The notes: generated by a model not told the origin, from the letters alone. 64,000 nt of DNA from Azorinus chamasolen (GCA_963576725.1 OY755244.1:32275876-32339875), one strand, 5' to 3'. Positions 1 to 15,400 are shown, numbered from the stretch's first letter. A program made the numbers and translations.

Positions 1-297
1 TGAAGGTAAATTCAATATAAAACCCCTTCCCTGAAAAAGACATCTTTTGACCCCTTTGGAAACAGAGTAGATCCAAATCAGACAACTCTTTTAGGAGTCA
101 TTTGATTACAGTCTAGGCTTGCTTTCTTATGGAAAATGAAAAATTCATGTGTTCATTTATAGGGGTGTAATGATGGATCGACTTATTGCGATAGGGCCTG
201 TCTCAATGTCAATGCATTGATTCAAAAGTTAGAAACCAATACTATTGCCGATAGTAAAACTAATATTGTGATAGTCATGATAGTTACAATGACAATG

Positions 298-526
298 TTA
301 ACCCATTCCCTGATATTGACGACTTTTGACGACTCTGTAAAAGTCACTTTGTGAAACTATTGTGATAAATAGAGCATTTGCTCCTATAGGAGCAAATGCT
401 CTATTAATCACAATGGTTTCAAACTACAAAATTTTAAACGTTTCCTTTTCTTTAGTTAATGCTCCTTTTCGGTAGATTTATTCAAAGAGGTTGTATCTAA
501 AAATAGCCTATGAGGTAATGGGTTAA
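298..526. mobile_element. MITE, TTAACCCATTCC family
   Basis: Ends read TTAACCCATTCC and its inverse GGTAATGGGTTAA. The middle holds a hairpin around GCTCCTATAGGAGC flanked by ACTATTGTGATAAATAGAG and its inverse. Further copies are at 1311-1530, 35260-35459 and 42669-42898. There is no coding capacity. It lies in the PMPCB intron that runs off the left edge. Confidence 0.7.
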
Positions 527-1310
527 AGATAAAAAACTCCTAACTTGCTCCTAAACGATGCATTAATATTTCCCCGATTCGTCCCTATTTGTACGAAACT
601 AACAATACGGTGGAAGAAAGTTTCAATTTGGGTCGAAATGGTTAAGGTCTGAATCTAGGGTTCCGGTTTCATTTTCAAAATGGTTTCCGTTTTCATCTGG
701 TAGGTTGAGATTTTATAGTAATTAGTGAATTTACTGCCGTTTATTACTGTTTGTTAAGTTTTTATGAGTTGACACATTATTTTTGATGGATTTAACACAT
801 GGATTAAGTTCGGGAAGTTTTTGTAGGAAGTTCGCTAAACTGACATGAGTTTCATTGCGTTTCTAAGCAATCTGGAATTCGAGTCAGTGATGCTAGAACG
901 ATAAGTCGTTTAACTGCTTCACAAGAAAAAACCTGTTATTGTTTCGATTGAATCCTCATATTTACTGGTGGTCATGGTGTAGGAAAGCAGGGCAGCCCAA
1001 GTTGAACTGTAAAGTTTCAATACCAAATATTGTATCAACACTAAAATCTTAAAAGCTAAATTCTTACACTGTAGTCTATAATAATGGAAATGAATAGCCT
1101 AGAAATAAACAGAAATGAGCTTGAAACCCCTATAATTTGACTATCGCAATATTATTGCAATACTTTGTCAGTATCGCAATACTATCACAATATTAATTCT
1201 GACTATCGCAATGGTAAAATTGTACTCAATAGTCACCCCTATTCATTTAGCATTTTAAAATAATGTTCATATAGCATTTATAAATATTCATGATTTTAGG
1301 ATTTCTTACA

Positions 1311-1530
1311 TTAACCCATTCCCCTCATAGGCTATTTTTAGACCCAGCCTCTTTGAATAAATCTACCGAAAAGGAGCATTTAATAGAGAAAAGGAAAATG
1401 TTTAAATTGTGTAGTTTTGAAACCATTGTGATAAAAAGAGAATTTGCCAAATGCTCTATTTATCACAATGGTTTCAAGAAGTGAGTTTTACAGAGGCATA
1501 TAAAGGCGTATTTATGGAGGAAAGGGTTAA
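1311..1530. mobile_element. MITE, TTAACCCATTCC family, second copy
   Basis: Same family as 298-526 but inserted in the opposite orientation: it opens TTAACCCATTCCCCTCATAG and ends GGAAAGGGTTAA. The central palindrome is partly decayed. Confidence 0.65.
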
Positions 1531-1591
1531 TACCAATTTATAGGTAAAAGGCTAATTAGATGACAAAATGGTCTACCAAATACCAATGTCT

Positions 1592-1626
1592 TTTTTTTTT
1601 TTGGGGGGGGGGGGGGGGGGGAGGGG
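1592..1626. repeat. Poly-T/poly-G tract
   Basis: A T run is followed by a G run of about 20 bases interrupted by one A. Similar tracts are at 9433-9466 (about 34 G), 29367-29377 (C), 39446-39457 (G) and 39578-39592 (C). Run lengths in assemblies are unreliable. Confidence 0.8.
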
Positions 1627-1710
1627 GGTGTTATAAGAAACCCTTCCGTCAGAAGACATAGGATTGAAAGACAAGTAATATTAATATCAATTTTCTAAAA
1701 TCAAAATGGA

Positions 1711-2138
1711 ACAAGATGTGTTTGTGAAACACTATGCCCCCTCATATATTTGACCTCTGACCTTGAAGGATAACCTTGACCTTGACATGTCACCCCTCAA
1801 AATGTGCAGCCTCATGAGATACACAAGCATGCCAAATATCAAGTCTCTATCTCTACTGGTCCAAACGTTATGGCCAATGTTAAAGTTGGCGATTTGACCC
1901 ATATATTTGACCCCTGACCTTGAAGGATGACCTTGACCTTGACACGGCACCCCTCAAAATGTGCGGCTTTATGAGATACATATGTATGCCAAATATCAAG
2001 TCTCTATCTATACTGGCTCAAAAGTTATGACCAATGTTAAAGTTGCTGACAAACAAACAGACAAACAGACAAACGGACAAACAGACAGACAGGGCAAAAA
2101 CAATATGCCCCCGACTATCGTCAATGGGGGCATAAAAA
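1711..2138 (+). mobile_element. Helentron-like nonautonomous element, TATGCCCCC family
   Basis: It starts ACAAGATGTGTTTGTGAAACA, with a small 5' hairpin, followed by the subterminal repeat TATGCCCCC. Two copies of a unit of about 165 bp rich in TGACCTTGA follow, then an ACAGACAAACGG microsatellite, and it ends in the hairpin TATGCCCCC...GGGGGCATA plus AAAAA. The 5' subterminal sequence is the exact complement of the right arm of the 3' hairpin over 9 bp. It belongs to the same architectural class as the elements at 3.6, 9.9, 39.9, 42.4 and 60.5 kb. Confidence 0.65.
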
Positions 2139-2375
2139 TATCCACTTTTAGTTTTGTGACAGATAAGGTGACTTTACCCCTATAGTGCTGTATGCTTGAA
2201 CTCCAACTTGTTGTAATTCTTACTAACTTCCAAATCCCTCAAGCTAACTAACGGAACAGTGTCAACCAGCTTTGATCCCAAGTTACTCAACTCATCTGGA
2301 GCCAAGCTGTTTGCAAATGCAAGTCAGGTTGTGCATAGTAGCAGAATAATGGTAAAGAGTGCAAACAAATCTTAC

Positions 2376-2485
2376 ATCACTGCCTGTGTATCTGGCGGTG
2401 CTCACTGTCGGGGGCTTCAATGCCTGTAAGGGTAGTCCTCCAAAATGTTTCTCGGCCAGATCCACAAGTTCCTGATGATCTACTC
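2376..2485 (-). CDS. PMPCB: PMPCB exon 8 (last exon in window)
   Basis: 110 nt encoding [19 protein letters not shown] through TARYTGSD, the end of the first M16 domain. Acceptor TTGTTTCAG; the donor GAT|GTAAGA shows that the gene continues to the left. Scanning 1-2375 gave repeats only, so exon 9 and onward lie outside the window. Confidence 0.93.
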
Positions 2486-5400
2486 CTGAAACAATAATCA
2501 TCCATTGTTCAGTCAACCTTACATATAACCTGGTGTTAGTGTATCTACCATCAAAAAAACAAAATAAATCGGAATTCGAATCTCTATAATATTCTAAGTA
2601 AGAATATGTAATAAATATTGGAGATGAAGAAGATGCAATGTTATGTCAGCTTCCTAGGTTTATTTTGATACTACTACTTTCACTTATCTCATTATAACCT
2701 CAACAGCAAAGATTATGTTAGGAATGTGGCGTTGCTAAAGTGTAGTATTCATGTCATAGAAGTTGAGTGACATTTTGTAGATTCCTTTGCCTTGTTTCTA
2801 AGGATAAAGGCAAAATAAGAACTTGGTTGTAAGAAAACAAGTCCTTTTTTCTTATTCCCTTTAAAATGAAAGCTGTAGATATTCCCTAATGACATTAACT
2901 TTAGAGTATGCCTAACATATCTAGAAAACATACTTTTATCTTAACCATTTACATAATAGAGATGTCTCTGCATGTAACTGCAAACAGAATAGACCCATAT
3001 TAGACAGCTCCTGAAGGAGCTGTCTGATCATAGTCCAAAACGCATCACTGATAACAGTTATCGTATCTCGTATGTCATGATGACCCATCTACATTGGATT
3101 TATCTTGGTCCCCTGAGCCACGCATACGCAAAATCGGCAAAGATAGCTTCAAGTCCCTGTAACGCATTATATTGCAGCAAATCATTAGTCATTTGAAGCA
3201 CTTTCTGCCAAAAGCCTTCATTTTCAGCCAATTAAATTTCTCATTACATATATAAATTAAACTGCAAAGAAACAGGTAGTAGTTATTTGAAATTGAATAG
3301 CATGAAGACTTATTGATAAGTGAATTATGACATTGAAAAATCATGGGAAACTAGAAAACTGACTCAGTCAGAGAGGGCCCTGCAGATGATCTTTTGTTGA
3401 ATATAGCATTTTTGATAAATCAAGGGCAGGTAACTCTAGACATGGTGATCTCATTCAACCCCAAAACTAAAGGTATCTTCCTCTCCTAATACTTAGCATA
3501 TGCCCTTAATATGAAGTATTATGTGAAGTACTGTTTAGTTATCGCGTATCACCCGCTTCATGCAAGAGGTAGTCAAATTATAATGTGTAATGCCATATGC
3601 CAGTGCATAACGGGTTATGTAAACAAGAGGGCCATGAGGCCCTGAAGCGCTCACCTGAGATAACCCAAGGGGCGGGCCATTTTTGACCAAGAAGTCATCA
3701 TTTGTACAACATTGGTAGAGAACCACAAGGCAAAGCAGTATGCCATTAATTAAAGGTCTAAGCCTAATGGTTTCAGAGAAAAATAATATTTCATATTTTT
3801 CCCATGAAAAACTGATAAGCCCCAAGGCAGGGCCAAGTTTTGCCCAGAGGCAAGGGTCGTAAGTTGAACATTCTTGGCAGAGGACCACAAGCCAAGCTAC
3901 ATATTTGTATAGGACCATTAGATCATGTTACATACCAAACATCAAAGGTCTAGGCCTTACAGTTTCAGAAGATTTTTAAAGATTTTCCTATGAAAAACTG
4001 ATAAGCCCTTGGGCGGGCCATTTTTGGCCCAGGGGTCATAATTTGAACAATCTTTGTAGAGAACCATTACATCATGCTACATTCCAAATATCAAAGGTAT
4101 AGGCCTAACAGTTTCAGACAAAAATATTTTTAAAGATTTTCCTATGAAAAACTGATAAGCCCAAGGGCGGGGCCATTTTTCAGTCCAGGGTCATAATTTG
4201 AACAATCTTTGTTGAGGACCATTAGACCATGCTACATGCCAAATATCAAAGGTCTAGGCCTAACAGTTTCAGAGAAGAAGATTTTTAAAGATTTTCCAAT
4301 GAAAAACTGATAAGCCCAAGGGCGGGGCCATTTTTGGCACGGGGTCATAATTTGAACAATCTTTGTAGAGGACCATTAGATCATGCTACATACCAAATAT
4401 CAAAGGTCTAGGCCTTACAGTTTCAGAGAAGAAGATTTTTAAAGATTTTCCTATGAAAAACTGATAAGCCCAAGGGCGGGGCCATTTTTGGCCCAGGGTC
4501 ATAATTTGAACAATCTTTGTAGAGGACCATAAGATCATGCTACATGCCAAATATCAAAGGTCTAGGCCTTACAGTTTCAGAGAAGAAGATTTTTAAAGAT
4601 TTTCCTATGAAAAACTGATAAGCCCAAGGGCGGGGCCATTTTTGACCCGGGGTCATAATTTGAACAATCTTTATAGAGGACCATTAGATCATGCTACATA
4701 CCAAATATCAAAGGTCTAGGCTTTACAGTTTCAGAGAAGAAGATTTTTAAAGATTTTCCTATGAAAAATTGATAAGCCCTTGGGCGGAGCCATTTTTGGC
4801 CCGGGGGTCATAATTTGAACAATCTTTGTAGAGGACCATTAGATCATGCTACATACCAAATATCAAAGGTCTAGGCCTTACAGTTTCAGAGAAGAAGATT
4901 TTTAAAGATTTTCCTATGAAAAACTGATAAGCCCTTGGGCGGGGCCATTTTTGGCCCGGGGGTCATAATTTGAACAATCTTTGTAGAGGACTATAAGATC
5001 ATGCTACATGCCAAATATCAAAAGTCTAGGCCTTACAGTTTCAGAGAAGAAGATTTTTAAAGATTTTCCTATGACAAACTGATAAGCCCTTGGGCGGGGC
5101 CATTTTTGGCCCGGGGGTCATAATGTGAACAATATTTCGTTCCCCCTAACCACTGATGCTTCTGACAAAATTTGGTTAAAATAGGGTCAGTAGTTTCAGA
5201 GGAGATGTCGTTTGAAAATGTGGACGGACGACGGACGCCGGACGCCGGACAGATTGCGGTCACAATAACTCACCTGAGCCTTAAGCTCAGGTGAGCTAAA
5301 AACACGAACTGCGCAATGCAAGCTCACAAAACTCTAGATAGGAGGGAGTAAACGAAACATTTCCAAAGATTCTGTTCGTTCTTTTTCATCAAATCATATT

Positions 5401-8400
5401 CTGAGACTACTCTTTCGAATGTGAAGTGACAATCTAGAATTTGGTGACAGCATAAGGATTTTAGTATTTAAAAGCTCCGTTTAACTAGAGACCTGAACTC
5501 GACATTTCTAGCAATCCATAAGGGGTATGTATAAAACAAAAAACGAATCAATACGTTGATAGTTTTATTCAGGAATAAACAAAATGCATAGAAAATTGTG
5601 ATATCGTTTATATGCGTATACAAGCAGTGTAGACAGGTTTGATGACCAGTGTAACTGTTGCAAGTTTTATATGCTGTGGGACACTGACTACAAACAAACA
5701 TGTCTGTATGCTAATCATTTATAACACGATGTGTTTGAAAACGTAATTGTGCATAATTGCACAATACAAGCTTTAATCATTTGCGACATTTGATATATAG
5801 TTAGTCTAATCATGTCACAAACAAACACGGGTGCTGATCATAACACGCTACGTGCTAAAGCGTATCGGGCAGGCCAGATGTGTCAACAATGGATAATTAT
5901 GCTGACTGGAGCGACGAATGTCTCTCAGAAGTGTGAAAACATCGCACAGGTGAGATTCGTAAAAATGCATCTTTTTGCTACTGTTTTTGTGTTTAAGGGA
6001 CTACGAAAACCTCTCGTAATAACGTGCTTTTCGTAGTTTCGCATTTTCGTACTTTTGCAATTGAAACAAGAACAAAATCGGCCGGGACCTGCGGTGTTTT
6101 TCGTAGCAAACCAGTATTTCATTCGAACGTGATCCGTAGTATCGAGATAAGACTGTAATTAAATATTCATGAGATCACGGGTTAAGCACTCAAGTACATT
6201 AAAACCCCTCTAAACCGGACATCCAATTTAGTATAAATATCAGTCTTGACATGTGGCAGCTTAATGCAGGGTGAAAGTCATGCAGAAAGCTCCTCTAGAA
6301 ACTTTCTGCATGACTTTCACCCTGCATTAAGCAGTCACCTGTCTAAATGTATCCTTATTTCTTCTGCAATAGAATTCCGGTTTAGAGGGGTTTTTACTGT
6401 ATACTATCATTAAAGGTGATGAATAACCCCGTACAGCAATTTTGATAGCAATTTGCGGACAGAGCTACCTCTTGACCACAGCCTGACATGCTGATTCCAG
6501 AATACCCTTTTGCAGGAGTAAAATTAATATTTAGTACACGATACCATTGACACAAGGATGAGGAAAGTAAACTGTACCAACTTACCTCCAGCTCCTGCCA
6601 ATACTATTCTATCTGCTGTATAATGAGTCTTAATGTAATCTACAAGGTCCTTTCGCTTGATATTTCTGCAAGAAGAAGATATTGATTGTCTTGCCAATCT
6701 TTTACTCCATCAATATTCATATAAGATATAATGACAATATGAATATTTATTTGCTGAGGTTTTATAATGGCATATGATAAATATGTTTAAATAAAATGTA
6801 TTAAAGATGTAACAAAATAAATTCCGAATGGGAGTCTGTGTGACTTGAAACTAATTTAGTGCTAGAGTATATGGTAAGGAAATAGTTGTTTGAATTAAAA
6901 AAAGGGAATCTTGTATTACATTGGAAACCAACTGAAAAAGCCCGCCATACATCCGAATCTGTCATATAATCAATTATGTGAACTGGACATATTCGATGTA
7001 CATGTAGGTAAAGTATTACACAGTAAAGATTTTCTTTTTGTATGTGGTTACACTTTTCACTGACCCACGTCAGTCATTTTTGTGAAAACCCAATTATTAT
7101 TTAGAGCAAGGTTCTGATATCAGAGACTGATCAATATGTTCGTTGATTTCCATGTAATTGACAATGTTTTCCGTCTTCAGTTTTCTGAGGATTTAGCAGT
7201 ATTTGTTAATAATTTAGCTGAATATAAATATATGAATAAACTGATGGAAATTGGGATGAAAACAATAATTTATTGACATGGATATGTGTATAACTTTTGG
7301 AGTTGATTGATAAATACAAAACCTGGGCAGAATATAACTATATTGTTGTAATGGAATGTAAATTGGGTTTACAATAAAGCAATCAGTTAACCCTTGACCT
7401 GATAAGCACACCTTTACATGCCTTTGCACATAAAGTAGAACCAGATTAGAAGGCTCCTGTAGGAGCCATCTGATCAGGATCTGCTCCGTTTGTTTATGAC
7501 ATAATATAGATGTGATTCTACAATTTCTGCCATGACAAAAAATTCCTTTATTCAGTGGTCATTACAAAATTCAGAACAGTTAAACCCATCTAAACTGGAA
7601 TAATAGTAGCGAAGAACTGCTGGCTGCTTAATGCAGGGTGAAAGTCAAGCAAAAAAGCTCCAAGAGGAGCTTTCTGCATGACTTTCACCCTGAATTAAGC
7701 TGCCACCTGTCTCCAAAACCGGTATGTATATACTAAATTGAGCGTCTGGATTAGAGGGGTTTCACTATAAATGAATAAACTCTTGTATAAATATCAACAA
7801 GGTAAAGAGTTAACCACAATTTAAGCAACAAATCACGACTTTATTCATGTGAATCATCCATCAATCACTAGATATGACTTACTGAATGTTTTCAACTGGC
7901 CCCAGGATGGTTCGACCCAGTGGGGTACCCTGGAAGGCAGTGGCATGAAGGTAGTCAAACACAACTTCCTGTGTGTTCTGCTCCACATCCTGTTGAAGTA
8001 TACATAAGACATGTTATTTGACAATTCAATGCCAGTCTTAACCTATTACTCCATGAGAAAATGACATAATAAGTAGTAATTAAATAAATGCTTAGAATGG
8101 CACATGTCTCAATATCATATTGTCTCACAGTAATGTACTGCTGCCAATATCGATATGGCACTTCTGCTAGTATTATGTAACCACATAATGATACATACGT
8201 TTTCTTTCAAAACCAGACAAGCTACCAAGACCATTTGGCAAAGCAAGACAGATATTTTAATCTAAAGCACACAAAAGATGAATCCTTGATGACCGTTTCA
8301 TTTTTGACAATCTAATTATGTCTTTGAAAACAATTAAAAGAAAATCTGCCTGGTAATCTAAACCAGGACATATTTATTCTACTGACCAAAGATTTCAAAG

Positions 8401-9430
8401 CATACTAATGGTGAACATGACATGCTTGTTATAATGTTGATCAAAGAATTCAATACAATGCAGAAACATTCTGTACTGACAATTTTACCTACCTGCATCT
8501 CTCTCAAGATAACTCCGCGTTCTCTCTCAATCTCATCTTCCCCAAGGACGCTATTCTGTGTGATATCTGAGAGAATGTCAATTGCTGGAACACAAAATAC
8601 ACCAGTATTTTAGAATATTACAATGTAAATACCATGCAAATCAATATGTACCATTCTGAACATAAATTTGAACCCTTTACCTCATTTATAAATATTCATG
8701 CAAGAAATAAAGACTCCATGATGATGAACACTATAACTAATAGTTAGCCAAAACTTTTTAATTATGAATACAATTTTCAACCATGGCAGAATCTGTACAA
8801 TAAATTTTAGATTATTTCATATTAAAGCAAACCCAGCAGACCCTGATCAGACCTCTCTTATAGGGTCTACTCTGTTTGCAAAGGCGTGAAAAGATGTCTC
8901 TATGCATACATTAAAGTGTTTCTAACAATAAAACTAATTTACTAAATAAAATTTCTAGAAAAAGAATACTATTAGAAAGCCATCACTAATCTGATGGCAG
9001 AAGGTTTATGCGCTCCGACAGAATTCAAAGAAGCATATCCTAATTACCTTAGTATTTGGACAGACAAACTTATGCAAATAGTGCAGATCCAGATCAAACA
9101 GCTCCTCAAGATAATGGTCTACACCATTTGTTATTATGTCATTCTAATTAAAAGTCAGAGCTACAGGTAAAGGCGCATACCCAAAAACTAAAACCATCAT
9201 TTCTCCATCAAACCCTATGCCCCGTCAAACCCTTTAGAATCAACTCGAAGAGGCGATTCTAAAGAGTGGTCACAACATAGGTTTTGGTGAAGAAATAATG
9301 ACGTTATTCTTGAAAATGTTTTAATGTGCGCATCTTATCTGGACCTCTGAAAGTGATAAAAAGGCATCATCAGCTTTAAAAACTGGTGAAGAAGGAGATT
9401 GGGTTAGGGCTGTTCCATTTAAATGTGTAT

Positions 9431-9469
<39 letters not shown>

Positions 9470-12400
9470 GAAGGCACTTTAGACAAGAGTATAGCATACG
9501 GTACATGATACACCCACTTGCAAACTTTCTGATTCAACATGCCTTATAAGTGTTGACATTTTCTAATCTGTGCTTCTGATCTTGATTTCCATATCAAGGT
9601 GATACTGTTTTTAAAAAATTATTAAATAAAAAAGTTACAGCTAATCCTCATATTTGCAGAATTTTGTAAAGTGCAAGGCTATAACTCTGTAAAGACAAAA
9701 TGAATGAACTTCAAAATAAACTCAGCTTCAGATTTTGTTGCTTAAAACATGTGTTAAGTTTCGTTTATATCATTTTAATAGTTTTCCCAAAAACAACAGA
9801 CAAACTAAAAGTTGACCGACAAAGCAACACACAAAGTTCAAGGACCATAACTTTAGAATACAAGAGGGCCATGATGGCCCTAAATCGCTCACCTGGTTAC
9901 TATAGACATATGCATACACTGTATTTCTATGTAAAAATAAGTAAGCTTCAGATTGGGGCCAATATGAAACCAAGGGCCATAATTTTAGGTCTTGAGTTTC
10001 AAATTTGAACAATCTAAATAAAGGAACATTAGATGATGCTTCATATAAATTTCAAAGGGCCTTACAATTTCACAGGAGATTTTAAAGATTTTCCTATGAA
10101 AAACTGATAAGCCAGGGACGGGGCCATTTTGGTCCAGAGGTCATAATTTGAACAATTTTGGTAGAAAACCATTAGATGATAATAAATACTAAATTTCAAA
10201 GGTCTAGGCCTTACAGTTTAGGAGAAGATTTTTAAAGATTTTCCTATGAAAAACTGATAAGCCTGGGGGGCCGGGGCCATTTTTGGTCCGGGGGTCATAG
10301 TTTGAACAATCTTTGTAGAGGACCATTAGACGATGCTACATACCAAATATCAAAGGTCTAGGCCTTACGGTTTCAGAGAAGAAGCTTTTTATGAAAAACT
10401 GATAAGCCCCCGGGCGGGGCCATTTTGGTCAAGGGGTCATAATTTGAACAATCTTTGTAGAGGACAAATAGAACATACCAAATATCAAATGTCTAGGCCT
10501 TACGGTTTCAGAGAAGAAGATTTTTAAAGATTTTCCTATGAAAAACTGATAAGCCCGGGGCGGGGCGGGCCATATTTGGTCCAGGGGTCATAATTTGAAC
10601 AATCTTTGTAGAGGAACATTAGATAATGCTACATACCAAATATCAATGGTCTAGGCTTTACAGTTTCAGAGAAGAAGATTTTTAAAGATTTTCCTATGAA
10701 AAGCTGATAAGCCCCGGGGCAGGGCCATTTTTGGTCCGGGGGTCATAATTTGAACAATCTTTGTAGAGGACCATTAGATGATGCTACATACTAAATACCA
10801 AAGGTCTAGGCCTTACGGTTTCAGAGAAGAAGATTTTTAAAGATTTTCCTATGAAAAACTCATAAGCCCTGATAAGCCCAAGGGCGGGGCCATTTTTGGC
10901 CCAGGGGTCATAATTTGAACAATCTTGGTAGAGGACCATTAGATCATGCTACATACTAAATTTCAAAGGTCTAGGCCTTACGGTTTCTGAGAAGAAGATT
11001 TTTAAAGATTTTCCTATGAAAAACTGATAAGCCCCGGGGCGGGGCCATTTTTGGTCCGGGGGTCATAATTTGAACAATCTTTGTAGAGGACCATTAGATA
11101 ATGCTACATACCAAATATCAAATGTCTAGGCCTTACGGTTTCAGAGAAGAAGATTTTTAAAGATTTTCCTATGAAAAACTGATAAGCCCCGGGGCGGGGC
11201 CATTTTTGGCCCGGGGGTCATAATTTGAACAATCTTGGTAGAGGACCATTAGATGATGTTACATACTAAATACCAAAGGTCTAGGCCTTACGGTTTCAGA
11301 GAAGAAGATTTTTAAAGATTTTCCTATGAAAAACTGATAAGCCCCGGGGCGGGGCCATTTTTGGTCCGGGGGTCATAATTTGAACAATCTTTGTAGAGGA
11401 CCATTAGATAATGCTACATACCAAATATCAAAGGTCTAGGCCTTACGGTTTCAGAGGAGAAGATTTTTAAAGATTTTCCTATGAAAAACTGATAAGCCCC
11501 AGGGCGGGGCCATTTTTGGTCCGGGGGACATAATTTGAACAATCTTTGTAGAGGACCATTAGATGATTCTACATACCAAATATCAAAGCTCTAGGCTTTG
11601 TGGTTTCAGAGAAGAAGATGTTTAAGTAAATTGTTGACGACGCACGACGCACGACGCATACGCACGACGCACGACGACGGACACTGCCCCCTCACAATAC
11701 CTCACCTGGCACTTTGTGCCAGGTGAGCTAAAAATGACATATCAAAAACACCGCAATATATGTGAAAATTCATATTAAGGTTTATCCATATAAAAAATTG
11801 AAGTAAATATCATTTCAAATGAAAAAGTTATGGCCATCCTCATATTTGCATTATTTTTTTTTTAAGTGGAAGGGCCATAACTCCGAAATGACAAATCAAA
11901 TGAACCTCAGAATCAACTTAGCTTTAGGTCTTGATGCATTAAACATGTGTAAAGTTTCATTAATATCTGTCAAACAGTTTTCCAAGAAAACAGCGGACAA
12001 ACTATATGCATATATTTGCATCATTTTTTAAGTAAAAGGGTCATAACTCCGAAACGACAAATCAAATGAACCTCAGAATCGACTCAGCTTCAGATCTTGA
12101 TGCATTAAACATTTGTGTGAAGTTTCATTAATATCTCTCAAATGGTTTCCCCAGAAAACAGCGGACAAACTATTTGTCCCTAGAAGATCGACACATCGAA
12201 GTTATACTGTATAAATGATTTTCATATAGTATAAGAGTGAAAAATACCAATGTGATTTAAAGTATGAAAAAATTCACTCACTTGTTAGCCATACTTATTG
12301 TTTTGTCATACATATTTACCACAAGTAATCTAATCACCCTTAGGGCTGTTCCATTTAAATGTGTATGGGGTGCAGGAAGGCACTTTCAAATTCGGCCACC

Positions 12401-15400
12401 CACCCATAGAAGTTTTTTACTCATGCACAAACCAATTAGTACCATTTTTGCAGCGAAACCCATCCATGTATAGCTGTTTTTATACGCCCACCTAATAAAG
12501 GTGGTTGTATATTGGCGTGGCCCAGTTCGTTCGTTTGTCCGTCAACATTTTGTTTGTCCGCCGTTTTCTCGGAAAACTGTTTGACAGATATTAATGAAAC
12601 TTAATGAAAATTAATGACACAAATGTTTAATGCATCGAGATCTGAAGCTGAGTTGATTCTGAGGTTCATTTGATTTTTCGTTTCAGAGTTATGGCCCTTG
12701 TTCTAAAAAAAAAAAATGCAAATATATGCAAATAGTTTGTCCGCTGTTTTCTGGGAAAACTATTTGAGAGATATTAATGAATTTCTAGGGGCAAAAAGAT
12801 CGACTTATCAATAGGTCGACTCATACAAAGTAGATCTATATGTACAAACATGTACACGAGTTTTGGTTTCAATCTCGGAAGTGCATATAGCCTGAACACG
12901 TGTTAAGTCTAGAAATCCGAGACAATTGAATGAAAACACAAGACACATCGTTTAAATCTTTATTTTATATCAAAACAACACAAATAGAGTACTAAAATGC
13001 AAAGAAACATTAAATATCAACACCGTACGATTTTTCATGATAGACTACATCAACTTCCGGATTTGTTTCAGGTTGTTCATAGAAATGTGCGAAACTAATT
13101 CTTTCAGCATAAACAACCGTAATTACACATTTGTACAGCCAATTTTAGAGTCACTCAACATTATTTAGGAACAAAATGATTTAAGAATGGTTTTCAACGT
13201 ACAAATACTACAATGCAAGATGAAGACACACTGTACATGCACAAAATACGAATCTAAGCACAGGCACAGTTCTGTCCCAACTCGTGTTTTCCTTTACACC
13301 ATCAATACACATGTCAACGCCTTTATAAACAGAGTAGAATTATGGCGCTGTGTGTCCACATAATTACGATAAAACGTTTAATAAAACTACACAATTATTC
13401 CCACCTACGGATTAAAGATGTCGGAAGCCCTTGATTATGCGTAAGGTGTGAAACATGCACAGATCTTTTCTGGCCAGTCGTGACTCGCAAACGTGTGAAA
13501 ACACCCTAAGGACGTTGCCTATGTACACAGGTAATTGGCAGATCGACTCATGTGTAGTAAAAATCCATTTGATCAATGTCACAGGACCGCAAAACATGAT
13601 CGACATGTTGAAAAGATTGACTCATAAAAGATCGACACGTAAATGGATTTTCATACAGAACATATAAGGAATTTTACCTTTTCCAAGATCTTTAGAGAAG
13701 CATTTGGCATAATACACAGTCTGTTCTCTGGATGTGTAAGCATTCAGATGGGCTCCCATATTCTCTACCTCCAGTTCCAGGGCTGTCTGTGATCTTTGTT
13801 GGGTGCCCTGCAAATCAACATATCCTTTTCTGAGACATAATTCCAAACTTCCTCTTATACCAATTACACGTTTGTGAGCCAACAGTGGCTAAATTATGTA
13901 TTTCCTATATAAGTATCAATCTTTTCATTTCTACAGATTGTCTGGGCACATTCCTAAGCACACTACTGCTGTGTAATTATTAATATTTCTTTGCACCATG
14001 ATATGAACTAAAAGTTTCACAAACTAAGTAAGACAGAAAGACTGGAGAATTGATCTCTATGTTTAACCCTGCAGCAATGCTTAAGATAGGTGACACAAAA
14101 ATACATGAGCTAACCATATACATGTACCTTTATAGTAAGTCATTTACAACTTTGGAAACAGAGTAGACCCAGAACAGACAGCTCTGTAGGAGCTGTCTGA
14201 TCTGGGTCTACCATTTGCTAATGAAAATATATCACAAGGTCAAAATTTACTCATATGCCATTCTAAAAAGTCAGCTACACAATATTCACAATGTCAGTAT
14301 TTGTTACAAGAATATTCATAAGTTTAAAGGCTAAGTAGGGAGGGAGGGCAGCTTATGGCAATTATGTATTGTAAACAGTGATAAAACATTTATCCCAATA
14401 CATTACAATATTATTTTGTGCCAACTACTTTGAGTACCAACAACAGACTGACATCAAGAGTGTACCTTGAAGATCATGTGTTCCAGGAAGTGTGCGGTTC
14501 CATTGGTCTCAGCTGTCTCAAACCTGCTTCCAGCATTAATCCACAATCCAACCTAAACAAAACCATCGTAAACTATTACACATCATTTTTCCTCTGCAGA
14601 TAGAGTTAGCTTTAGCAAGTCTTAACCGCCTTTTCACGCATTTGCAAACAGATTAGTCCCAGATCAGACAGCTCCTATAGGAGCCATCTGATTAGGGTTT
14701 GCTCTGTTTGCTAATGGAATTTGATAGATGTTTCTTTACTTTTTAAAATGGCCACAATGTTCTGCCTTTTATATTTCATTATAACTATTTGGCCATGAAT
14801 ATTCAGTAGGTATTGAAATTTGAAAGAGACATAGAACTTCAACAGGGAAAGGGTTAAATATTTATCTTATTCACCAGGCAATCAAAGGAAAAGATTTTTC
14901 ACTACATGTATATGTTTCTATAGAAAACTGACCACACCTGAGGCAGGGCCTCATTTGACCCCAGGGGCATAATTTATATAACTTTTGTAGAGGACTTCAA
15001 GATAATGCTATGTGCTAAATATGAAAGGTGAGACCCTTCCAGTCTCAGGAGAACATCTTCAAAGTTTTCGCAGTATGTTTCTATATAAAACAAGACACCC
15101 CTGGGGCATGGTCAATTTTGACCACAGGGGCATAATTTGTATAATTTTTGTAGAGGACCTACAGATGATGCTATGTGCCTAATATCAAAACTTCCAGTTT
15201 CAGAGAAGAAGACTTTCCAAGTTCCACTCTGTGTTTCTATAGAATACTGGCCATCACTGGGACAGAGCCAATTTTGACCCCAGGGACATAATTTATATAA
15301 CTTTTGTTGAGGACCTACAGATAATGCTATGTGCCAAAGATGAAAGCTGAGAACCCTGTAGATTCAGAGAATATTTTTAAAGGTTCAAATTATTGACGAC

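Noticed and set aside
3535..3918. 127-codon minus-strand frame
   Set aside because: Falls inside the 5' part of a tandem-core mobile element; no motif, and the same text recurs in noncoding copies.
3990..5090. Regular 154-bp repeats that could suggest a CRISPR-like or coding repeat array
   Set aside because: No unique spacers between short repeats, the whole unit repeats, and it is bounded by mobile-element ends in a eukaryotic intron.
9321..9506. Frame with a long proline run
   Set aside because: Produced by a poly-G homopolymer on the opposite strand.
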